The notes beneath the pieces are model-generated. The model was not told the DNA's origin. It saw only the letters and a list, made by a program, of their open reading frames with translations, and ran no database searches. Source: Candidatus Dadabacteria bacterium (GTDB taxonomy: Bacteria; J088). From it: a stretch of DNA of 5,584 bases. Location: NCBI GenBank assembly GCA_003695505.1, contig RFIY01000051.1, positions 1 to 5,584 of the forward strand, written 5' to 3'. Shown piece by piece: positions 1-5,584 of this stretch (its first letter is position 1; each line of letters starts with the position of its first letter). The position numbers were made by a program, and so were the translations under genes.

Positions 1-506
1 AGCACAACCAGATAGCCATATTCGTCCGCGTGCCATCCTGCGAACAGATGCTCAAGCGTCAAGTCGATGTCCGCATATGCGCCGAGAATCCAGAGCGCCC
101 TCACGTGGGAACGTAGTTCGCGCTGCTGTAACGCCGACACAACCAACGTTCCGGCGAACGATGGTGCAAACACCATGAAGGGAGCGCCATGGCGCAGCGA
201 CACCCGATGAAGTGAAGCGCCGACGTCCTCAACGCAACGCGTCGATAACTCGAGGCGCTCCAGCGAAAGGATCCTCGGCAACCAGGCCTCAAATCCGGCT
301 GCGGCCCAGGCATCGGCCAGCGCCAGCAGCCGCGGATCGCGGTTGCCATATGGACTCAGACCGTGCAGCAAGACGATCGCGCCACGACTTGACCGCCGTG
401 GTGTGACGCGCAAATCGCCATCGCCGATCTGGTTTACAGGATGGGCGGCGCCCCCGGACCCAATGAGGCGTCGCAACAGTCGGGCGCAGATCAGCAGTGT
501 CCGCAT
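1..506 (-). CDS. alpha/beta hydrolase, N-terminal part (runs off the left edge)
   Basis: A frame opens at an ATG at 506-504 and stays open for 168 codons to position 1, with no stop. The translation looks like an alpha/beta-hydrolase N-terminal half. A hydrophobic strand ends in the oxyanion-hole-type motif LLHGL (H49-G50). A helix follows (about 58-71, LLALADAWAAAGFEAWLP), typical of the 'remove all inhibition, take the low road' region after strand 3. A strand-turn-helix reads FAPSFAG (113-119), with S116 the likely nucleophile. The elbow is A-P-S-F-A rather than the usual G-x-S-x-G. The acid and histidine of the triad lie beyond the window. The start overlaps the last 16 bp of the upstream phosphodiesterase gene, implying coupled translation; the ribosome site (GGA, about 8-10 nt upstream) is weak. 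There is no signal peptide, so it is probably cytoplasmic. The fold assignment is fairly secure. The substrate is unknown: esterase, lipase/acylhydrolase or amidase are all possible. Confidence 0.8.
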   Translation of the reverse strand, partial: MRTLLICARLLRRLIGSGGAAHPVNQIGDGDLRVTPRRSSRGAIVLLHGLSPYGNRDPRLLALADAWAAAGFEAWLPRILSLERLELSTRCVEDVGASLHRVSLRHGAPFMVFAPSFAGTLVVSALQQRELRSHVRALWILGAYADIDLTLEHLFAGWHADEYGYLVV

Positions 507-1273
507 TGCAGTTTTCCGAGCGTTTGCCCCTCAAGAATCTGGCCGGGCACATTCGTAAAGACGAATTCGGCACCCCGTCTCAACTCGCGGTGGCAGACCC
601 CCCGATGGGTCACAAAACCAGTACCAACCCATTGTCCGGACCTGCGATGAGCATCGATCAGGTTCTGGCTACAAAACCACAGTGGGCCAGCGATCCCGGC
701 CAGACCAGCTCTCCGGGCCAGACGGCTGCGCGACGCCATGCCGGCCGTTCCGACCGCGACGACGGCAGGCCACAGACGAGCGGGAATTGCTTCGAGCTGT
801 GCCGGCTCGAGGATGAGAAGATGATAATCCCGCTTCGGTTCCAGACAACCAAGATGCTGCTGGACAATACGGACCATCCGGGCCAGTCGCCGGTGCGATT
901 TCAACTCGATCATCAGGTGCAGACGACCGCCCCACGCTGTAATTACCCGCGAAAACGACGCAAGTTGCGGAAAGATTCGGCGCGCTTCGAAGTACGTCAG
1001 GTCTTCAATCCTGGCCCGAGCGCCTGCCACGCGTCGAAGATCGGGATCATGCAGAATGACGGGCACTTCGTCTGCTGTCAGACGAACATCGAATTCGATG
1101 CCTTCGCAGCCCAATGCGGCAGCGCGCTCGAAGGCCGGCATCGTATTTTCGGTTATACCGTCCGCATCCCAGGCGCCGCGATGTGCAATCAGGCGCGGTC
1201 GTCCGCCGAGCTCGGCACCTCCCCACAAGAACTCTGCCAGACGATTTCCAGCCGGCTCCAGTAACGCCAACAC
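491..1273 (-). CDS. glycerophosphodiester phosphodiesterase (GDPD family)
   Basis: This 260-aa protein would hydrolyse a glycerophosphodiester to glycerol-3-phosphate and an alcohol. All hallmark GDPD motifs are present in order: HRG (H31, R32), ENT (E42-N44), the metal-binding E-F-D pair (E60, D62), HDPDLRR (second catalytic H75 with D76), ELK (E123, K125), and a C-terminal strand VFTNVPG (238-244) matching the usual 'TN.P' end of the TIM barrel. Length is normal for a cytoplasmic single-domain GDPD and no signal peptide is visible. The start is GTG; a GGAG sits 8 nt upstream, inside the end of the preceding gene. Only 3 bp separate it from the GNAT gene, and its end overlaps the next gene by 16 bp, so it is the middle of an operon. 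The family is certain. The alcohol moiety is not known; an N-acylethanolamine-type substrate is possible given the neighbours but is inference only. Confidence 0.92.
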   Translation of the reverse strand: MLALLEPAGNRLAEFLWGGAELGGRPRLIAHRGAWDADGITENTMPAFERAAALGCEGIEFDVRLTADEVPVILHDPDLRRVAGARARIEDLTYFEARRIFPQLASFSRVITAWGGRLHLMIELKSHRRLARMVRIVQQHLGCLEPKRDYHLLILEPAQLEAIPARLWPAVVAVGTAGMASRSRLARRAGLAGIAGPLWFCSQNLIDAHRRSGQWVGTGFVTHRGVCHRELRRGAEFVFTNVPGQILEGQTLGKLQCGHC

Positions 1274-1276
1274 CGA

Positions 1277-2074
1277 TCAGGCTCCGGCGAGCTGATAACG
1301 AGAGGACTCGGCGTTGGCCCGGCGGCGGCGCATCGCATGCTTGAACGCCGTCAGCAGGGTCACATAGCCAACCTGGAGGACTTCATCGCCCTGCTCCATC
1401 CGCATCAAGCCGTGATAGTAGCGATTCAGCCAGTCGTACCGGTGATGATAGCGCCTGTCCGTCGCTTCCTTTTCGAAGACGGTTCCAGCAACGCTACGTC
1501 GAAAGACAAAGCCTTCGGGATCGAACGTCGCGTGCTCATGAATATAGGCTGCTCGTCGATAATGCAAATCGATGGCCCGCGCGATTCGTCGGTGTGTGAT
1601 GCCCGGTCGCGCCGGACCGTTCGGCGACGGGTAGACATTTTCGAAATTCAATGCAACGTTGCCCAGACTTGAAAGGACGCAGGCCACGTTGGAAATCCAG
1701 GTGCGCCCGACCGGCCGATAGCGCAGAACATACTGCGTCAGCGCGTGCGCTGTGAGTTTGTGTGTCAGGCCAAGCCCTCGCGCCTGGGGCCCCACGCAGG
1801 TCAGGCCGAGGTGCAACACATCACCGACCCCACGCACCGGCAGAATCACGGATGAACAAAAGCCGATCGGCTCGCCATCGCGGTCGTACGCAATCGAAAT
1901 CACCTTGTCATTCAATGCGTTCGGATCGGTTGAAAGACACTGATATTCCGGCAGCGTCGGGAAGCACTGCTTCGCAACCCGCCGCGCGGCAGCGGTAATA
2001 TGTCCGCATTCCGCTTCGCTTTCCGTAAACCCGGGACGAAAATAGAATCGCAACTGGACGGAATTCTTTCCCAT
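1277..2074 (-). CDS. GNAT-fold acyl/acetyltransferase
   Basis: A 265-aa protein with the acetyl/acyl-CoA pyrophosphate-binding signature of GNAT enzymes: QARGLG (97-102, consensus Q/R-x-x-G-x-G/A) after a beta strand (VLHLGLTCV, 86-94) and before a helix (LTHKLTAHAL). A preceding strand GEPIGFCSSVIL (67-78) fits strand 3 of the fold. A later segment (about 128-150, ISNVACVLSS then ALNFENVYPS) fits the strand 5/helix 4 region. The roughly 110-residue C-terminal part is rich in Arg, His and Tyr and ends in a basic patch (RRRR, 249-252); I do not recognise it. I place the start at ATG 2074-2072 because a perfect AGGAGGT lies 6 nt upstream. The open frame continues to an ATG at 2134, but that would put the ribosome site inside the gene. 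It heads the three-gene minus-strand operon. The acyl donor and acceptor are unknown; a long-chain N-acyltransferase such as an N-acyl amino acid synthase is an alternative to plain acetyltransfer. Confidence 0.75.
   Translation of the reverse strand: MGKNSVQLRFYFRPGFTESEAECGHITAAARRVAKQCFPTLPEYQCLSTDPNALNDKVISIAYDRDGEPIGFCSSVILPVRGVGDVLHLGLTCVGPQARGLGLTHKLTAHALTQYVLRYRPVGRTWISNVACVLSSLGNVALNFENVYPSPNGPARPGITHRRIARAIDLHYRRAAYIHEHATFDPEGFVFRRSVAGTVFEKEATDRRYHHRYDWLNRYYHGLMRMEQGDEVLQVGYVTLLTAFKHAMRRRRANAESSRYQLAGA
1282..1285 (-). promoter_or_regulatory. ribosome binding site of the GDPD gene
   Basis: GGAG on the minus strand, 8 nt before the GTG at 1273-1271. It lies in the last codons of the GNAT gene and supports the GTG start and translational coupling. 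Confidence 0.55.
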
Positions 2075-2191
2075 GTCTTGACCTCCTGGGAATATGTCAG
2101 GTTGACCGTCACCGACAGGATTCCGTAGCCTCATTTGAATTGCATAAGCATTTTGTCAGCGGCGCTAACATTTCCATGCGATGCTGCAAGC
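2075..2191. promoter_or_regulatory. divergent intergenic region between the GNAT operon and the M14 gene
   Basis: About 117 bp that must carry the promoters of both divergent units. Its centre (about 2131-2157) is clearly more AT-rich than the flanking genes. On the minus strand CTGACA (2159-2154) could be a -35 box and TCAAAT (2138-2133) a -10 box, but the 15-bp spacer is short and the match is weak. On the plus strand TTGACC (2102-2107) with TAGCCT (2125-2130; 17-bp spacer) is equally weak. No clear operator palindrome was seen. A shared regulatory region is inferred from gene orientation, not from a recognised motif. Confidence 0.35.
2081..2087 (-). promoter_or_regulatory. strong ribosome binding site of the GNAT gene
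   Basis: A perfect AGGAGGT on the minus strand, 6 nt before ATG 2074-2072. It decides the start of the GNAT gene against the longer frame beginning at 2134. Confidence 0.85.
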
Positions 2192-3178
2192 ATGCATCAG
2201 ACGACACGCCAACCTGCATCCCCCGTCCCGCAAGAATGGCGGCGGCTGCGGCAGATCATCAACGATTCGCGCCGGATCATCCGTGTACACTCGGCGGGAC
2301 CGATTGATTGCGGAGTCGAGGAATGTCCAATTTATGGTGTTGAGCTCGGCGCGGAGACTGATGTGCCGACGTTTGTGGTCGTCGCGGGCATCCACGGCCT
2401 TGAACGGGTCGGCATTCAGGTTGCATTGCACTTTCTCGAGGCCGTCCTCGCGAGATCGTCCTGGGATCCGTCGGCTCAGGCACTACTTGCCAGAAGCCGC
2501 CTCGTCGTATTGCCCATCGCCAACCCTGCCGGCCTTTTTCTGGGTCGCCGGGGAAACGGTGATGGCATCGATCTGATGCGATGCGCACCGGTGGATGCGC
2601 GTGATCGCCCACCGTTGCTGGCTGGTGGCCATCGACTTGGAAATGCGCTCCCCTGGTATCGCGGGAAACGCGACGCCCAGATGCCGGCCGAAGCACGGGC
2701 CGTCACGGCGATCTTCGACCACCTGGCGGCGCGCAGTACGTTTCTGATGTCGATCGACCTTCATTCAGGTTTCGGCAACCGGGACCGAATCTGGTACCCG
2801 TGGGCGCATCGACGCGATCCATTTCCCGATGCCCGCCACATGCCTTCGCTCTGCAACCTTCTCGACACATCGCTGCCACACCACGTCTACCGCATCGAAC
2901 CGCAGGGCGACAGCTACACCGCACACGGAGATCTGTGGGACTGGTTATGGTTGCATCTGCGAACCAGGCAGGGGTTTTCGGCCCCCTTTTTGCCGTTGAC
3001 GCTGGAAATGGGGTCCTGGATCTGGGTACGCAAGAACCCCCGCCAACTCCTGAGCAGATATGGTCTGTTCAATCCGGTCGTACCGCATCGACATGCGCGG
3101 GTCATGCGGCGGCATCTGCCGTTACTTGAATTTCTCTGGCGCGCCGCATCTGTGCCGGAACGTTGGCTCCGGCGCTGA
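2192..3178 (+). CDS. M14-type zinc carboxypeptidase-like protein (DUF2817-like)
   Basis: A predicted zinc metallo-hydrolase of the M14 carboxypeptidase/succinylglutamate-desuccinylase fold, 328 aa from the ATG at 2192. With residues numbered from the alternative TTG start at 2135 (347 aa), the active-site set is complete. HGLE supplies zinc ligands H87 and E90. NGDGIDLMR carries the substrate-binding N141 and R149 expected of the N..G.DLNR motif. DLHSG supplies the third zinc ligand H210. TLEMGS supplies the general-base glutamate E291. The first strand (FVVVAGIHGLE) and IANPAGLF fit the fold. Start choice: the TTG has no well-spaced ribosome site and adds 19 unremarkable residues; the ATG also lacks a clear site, so the start is uncertain. 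No convincing signal peptide or membrane segment, so probably cytoplasmic. It is divergent from the GNAT operon and ends 7 bp before the end of bamA. It could cleave a C-terminal amino acid or an N-acyl amide; the substrate is not known. Confidence 0.8.
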   Translation: MHQTTRQPASPVPQEWRRLRQIINDSRRIIRVHSAGPIDCGVEECPIYGVELGAETDVPTFVVVAGIHGLERVGIQVALHFLEAVLARSSWDPSAQALLARSRLVVLPIANPAGLFLGRRGNGDGIDLMRCAPVDARDRPPLLAGGHRLGNALPWYRGKRDAQMPAEARAVTAIFDHLAARSTFLMSIDLHSGFGNRDRIWYPWAHRRDPFPDARHMPSLCNLLDTSLPHHVYRIEPQGDSYTAHGDLWDWLWLHLRTRQGFSAPFLPLTLEMGSWIWVRKNPRQLLSRYGLFNPVVPHRHARVMRRHLPLLEFLWRAASVPERWLRR

Positions 3179-3185
3179 GCGAGCG

Positions 3186-5462
3186 TCAGAAGAACGTCCC
3201 GATATTGAACTCGAAGACCTGCTTGCGCTCGTCCGGTCGCCGATTGACCGGGAACCCCCATTCGAACCGGAGTGGCCCCATCGGACTGAACCAGCGGAAT
3301 CCGAAGCCGTATCCCATCCGCAACGCACTGCTGAGTAACCGATCCTCTTCGAGCCAGGTGTTCCCGGCATCGAAGAAGAGCAGGCCCTTGATCCCCGCCG
3401 GAGGGATCAACGGGAACAACAACTCCGAGTTGAAGAACAACTGCTTATTGCCGCCAACGAAAACACGTGTCACGCCAGCGTCGGGGTTTGACGGGTCGGT
3501 CGACACGAAGACAGACGGTCCAATACTGCGAAAGTCGTAGCCGCGCACGCTGAAAATACCGCCGACGAAATAGCGCTCGGCGAACGGGACCGCCTTGCCG
3601 GACGTCGTCGCCAGGCCGGCTTCGCCGCGCACCATCAGCGTCAGAAACTTGAAAAACGTGATGAACTGCTGCGAAACGAATCGGTACTTGGTAAAGTCGT
3701 GGTCTGCGCCGAGCCATCGCCCCGCCTGCTCGACGGATGCGAGCGTCAGGTTGCCACGCTGCGGATCGAACGGATGATTGCGCGTATCCCGCCGCACCGA
3801 CCAGGCCAGGCTTCGCGTCTCCCCGCCGGTAAAGAATCGCGAACTGCGAATCTGTACATCGGCGAAATCGATCTTCTCGTCCCGAAACGTCAGAAAGGCT
3901 CGCGTGTATGGCGCCAGCTTGTAACCGAGCGACAGGCTTCCACCCAGGTTGTTCTGCGTAAAGCTCTGGATGTCTCCCGTACCAACGAAAAACTGCTGAC
4001 GCGTGCGGAACGCATCCGCACTGAAGCTGATCTTGGTATCGAGAAAGTAGGGATCACTGTAACTGGCCGAGAAGGACTGCCGGTTACCGCCAAACTCGAC
4101 CTGCAGATCGAGCCGGACGCCATACCCCATCAGGTTGCCGAAATTGAGCCGCAAATTTCCGACCAGCTTGTCGACGCTGGAAAACCCGAGACCGGCGCTG
4201 GCGGTGCCGGTTGGCCGTTCGGCCACCTGGATCACGATGTCGATGAGGTCTTCCTCGACGGCCTGGGTCTCGAACGTCACGGACTCAAAAAAGCCCAGAG
4301 CATACACGCGCTCCCGACTCTTCCGCACGGCCACGCCACTGTACAGATCGCCCTCCTTGATCTCCAGTTCGCGGCGAATGACCTTGTCGCGCGTCTTGGT
4401 GTTGCCCTGAATACGGATCCGATGCACGAACACCATCGGCCCGCGGCTGATGCGGACATGCACATCGGCTGTCTTCGCATCCTCGTCAAACTCGAAATCG
4501 GGGACAACCCGGGCAAACGCAAAACCAAAGTCGCCGTAGGTATCCACGATCTGCTGGATACCGCGCTCGAGCTGCAACCGATCAACGGGTTCTCCCACAC
4601 GAAGTCCGACCAGGCGTTCAAGCGTGTCATTCGAAACAAACAGATCGCCGTCGAAATCGAGCCGTCCCAGCCGGTACTGTGCGCCTTCCCGAACGCTGTA
4701 TTCGACGATTACCTGTCGGCCATCAGGCAGAAAGGTCACGCGCGGCCCCTCGACCTGAACCTTCAGGAACCCCTGCTCAAGGTAGGCTGCCTCGATCCGA
4801 AACCGGTCGGCCTCAGCAGCCTTGCGGTCGAATTTACCCTGTCCGGACAGAACACCCAGCACCGATGGCGGCCGGCTCTGCAGGCGACCGACCAGTTCCG
4901 CGTCCGACAGCTTCACGTTGCCTTCGATACGGGTCTCGACGATGCGTATCTTCGCGACTTCAGTAACGTCGATCACGACGCGAACTTCACTGGGGCCGTC
5001 GGCCGGCTCGGTATGGACATCTACCGTCGTTTCCGCAAAACCTTCTTCTTCGTACTTCGCAAGCAGCCCCGAACGCACGCGCTGCAGGGCGGCGGGATCG
5101 AGAAACGCATTCGTCGGGATCTTGACGATCTTGTCCACATCCTCATCGGACAATTCCTCGATGCCGTGCCGTTCGACACCAACGACGAACGGACGCTCAC
5201 GCAGCTCAAAAACGAGTTGGTCGTCCCGGCGCACCGCGCGGATGTCCTGGAAATAGCCAAGTTGATACAGGCGTCTGATCGCGGACGCCACGTCACCGGG
5301 CGGACTGTCAACGGTCAGGGGCGCTACGATACCGCGAACCAGCTCCGGATCAACACGCACCAGCCCCTCAACCTCGGCAGCACCTGCACAGACCGGCAAC
5401 GCGATAACGCAGCCGGCAAACAGCGTCAGCAGCAACGCATGTATGCGCTCACGCACTGACAC
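3186..5462 (-). CDS. bamA: outer membrane beta-barrel assembly protein BamA
   Basis: BamA (Omp85 family) folds and inserts beta-barrel proteins into the outer membrane. The 758-aa product has a signal peptide (basic R4/R6, hydrophobic 9-24, likely cleavage after AGA near residue 28). About five POTRA domains follow (roughly 30-91, 92-169, 172-259, 262-340, 343-416), with typical 'Y...GYF/GF' helix ends at LYQLGYF, YEEEGF, YLEQGF, YGDFGF and YALGFF. The barrel (about 420-758) shows SDPYFLD (469-475), the loop-6 VRGY motif (639-642, usually VRGF), FDAGNTW (697-703), PMGPLRFEWG (728-737) and the C-terminal FNIGTFF ending in phenylalanine, the classic barrel signal. Length is normal. The GTG start (5462-5460) has AAGGA 5 nt upstream and overlaps the upstream ABC ATPase gene by 14 bp, so translation is probably coupled. 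A second in-frame GTG two codons on is less well spaced. It converges on the M14 gene. A second bamA-like paralogue elsewhere in the genome cannot be excluded. Confidence 0.96.
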   Translation of the reverse strand: MSVRERIHALLLTLFAGCVIALPVCAGAAEVEGLVRVDPELVRGIVAPLTVDSPPGDVASAIRRLYQLGYFQDIRAVRRDDQLVFELRERPFVVGVERHGIEELSDEDVDKIVKIPTNAFLDPAALQRVRSGLLAKYEEEGFAETTVDVHTEPADGPSEVRVVIDVTEVAKIRIVETRIEGNVKLSDAELVGRLQSRPPSVLGVLSGQGKFDRKAAEADRFRIEAAYLEQGFLKVQVEGPRVTFLPDGRQVIVEYSVREGAQYRLGRLDFDGDLFVSNDTLERLVGLRVGEPVDRLQLERGIQQIVDTYGDFGFAFARVVPDFEFDEDAKTADVHVRISRGPMVFVHRIRIQGNTKTRDKVIRRELEIKEGDLYSGVAVRKSRERVYALGFFESVTFETQAVEEDLIDIVIQVAERPTGTASAGLGFSSVDKLVGNLRLNFGNLMGYGVRLDLQVEFGGNRQSFSASYSDPYFLDTKISFSADAFRTRQQFFVGTGDIQSFTQNNLGGSLSLGYKLAPYTRAFLTFRDEKIDFADVQIRSSRFFTGGETRSLAWSVRRDTRNHPFDPQRGNLTLASVEQAGRWLGADHDFTKYRFVSQQFITFFKFLTLMVRGEAGLATTSGKAVPFAERYFVGGIFSVRGYDFRSIGPSVFVSTDPSNPDAGVTRVFVGGNKQLFFNSELLFPLIPPAGIKGLLFFDAGNTWLEEDRLLSSALRMGYGFGFRWFSPMGPLRFEWGFPVNRRPDERKQVFEFNIGTFF

Positions 5463-5584
5463 GGCCGTCCTTGAGCACCAGGCGACGCGGCATCCGCTCG
5501 GCCAGCGCTTCGTTGTGGGTCACGACCACGACCGTCGCGCCAGATGCCTGCGCGACCTCATCGATCAGATCATGTACACCGGCG
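5449..5584 (-). CDS. lolD: ABC transporter ATP-binding protein, C-terminal end (LolD-like)
   Basis: The last 44 codons and stop (TGA at 5451-5449) of a gene entering from the right edge. The residues show the end of an ABC ATPase: a strand VVVVTHNEALAERM whose histidine (residue 23 of the fragment) is the switch/H-loop, then RRLVLKDGRVSA, the usual 'd..l.l.dGr' end. The RM.R.L.L.DGR ending resembles LolD, the ATPase of the LolCDE complex that extracts lipoproteins from the inner membrane. Adjacency to bamA agrees with the lolCDE-bamA arrangement known from delta-type proteobacteria. Walker A, Walker B and the signature motif lie outside the window, so the LolD assignment rests on the tail and context; a MacB/FtsE-like ATPase is the alternative. 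It overlaps bamA by 14 bp. Confidence 0.72.
   Translation of the reverse strand, partial: AGVHDLIDEVAQASGATVVVVTHNEALAERMPRRLVLKDGRVSA
5468..5472 (-). promoter_or_regulatory. ribosome binding site of bamA inside lolD
   Basis: AAGGA on the minus strand, 5 nt before the GTG at 5462-5460. It supports the first GTG rather than the one two codons downstream, and makes bamA translation dependent on or coupled to the upstream ATPase gene. Confidence 0.5.

Noticed and set aside
491-502. CGHC at the very C-terminus of the GDPD protein, resembling a disulfide-isomerase active site
   Set aside because: It is the last four residues, outside any thioredoxin fold, and is encoded by DNA that also encodes the start of the next gene, so the match is coincidental.
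497-1264. A 255-codon open frame on the plus strand, antisense to the GDPD gene
   Set aside because: The minus strand carries every GDPD catalytic motif. The plus-strand product shows no family features and is a shadow of codon bias.
2072-2134. A 20-residue N-terminal extension of the GNAT protein, from the ATG at 2134
   Set aside because: The perfect AGGAGGT at 2087-2081 lies inside this extension and is ideally spaced for the ATG at 2074, so the extension is probably untranslated leader.
3160-3225. Imperfect inverted repeat (GGAACGTT ... AACGTCC) across the convergent junction, as a possible terminator
   Set aside because: The arms match imperfectly, are about 30 nt apart and have no following T-run on either strand.
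3699-5459. A 586-codon open frame on the plus strand, antisense to bamA
   Set aside because: Its protein has no recognisable motif or low-complexity-free domain pattern, whereas the opposite strand encodes a complete BamA. Long antisense frames are common opposite GC-rich coding sequence.
5400-5462. BamA as a lipoprotein, because of a cysteine at residue 25 in the signal region
   Set aside because: The residues before it (L-P-V-C) do not fit a lipobox, and a normal signal peptidase I site (AGA then AE) follows.

Overview
The window is GC-rich, densely coding DNA from a diderm (Gram-negative) bacterium, shown by a complete BamA and the tail of a LolD-type lipoprotein-export ATPase. The lolD-bamA adjacency is, from family knowledge, more typical of the former Deltaproteobacteria and related phyla than of the rseP-bamA order of enteric Gammaproteobacteria. 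This taxonomic placement is weak. No RNA gene, CRISPR array, insertion sequence or tRNA is visible.

Layout. (1) Positions 1-2074, minus strand, hold a tightly packed three-gene unit read right to left: a GNAT-fold acyl/acetyltransferase (2074-1277), a glycerophosphodiester phosphodiesterase (1273-491) and an alpha/beta hydrolase (506 to beyond position 1). The first gap is 3 bp and the second junction overlaps by 16 bp, so the genes are very probably co-transcribed and translationally coupled. (2) Positions 2075-2191 are a short divergent intergenic region. (3) Positions 2192-3178, plus strand, hold an M14-type zinc carboxypeptidase-like protein with an intact HxxE...R...H...E active-site set. 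(4) Positions 3186-5462, minus strand, hold bamA (758 aa, five POTRA domains plus barrel), which converges on the M14 gene with only 7 bp between the stops. (5) Positions 5449-5584, minus strand, hold the last 44 codons of an ABC ATPase of LolD type, overlapping bamA by 14 bp.

Functionally there are two modules. lolD-bamA is an envelope-biogenesis module: LolD would power release of outer-membrane lipoproteins, and BamA inserts beta-barrels. The other four genes form an accessory module of one acyl-transferring and three hydrolytic enzymes. The set could build or break down an N-acylated or glycerophospho-linked metabolite, but its substrate cannot be read from the sequence. It sits where skp/lpxD would be expected downstream of bamA in the delta-type arrangement, so the block has probably been rearranged or the accessory genes inserted there.

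The most noteworthy points are this uncharacterised four-gene set and the partial alpha/beta hydrolase at the left edge, whose reading frame stays open to the window end.
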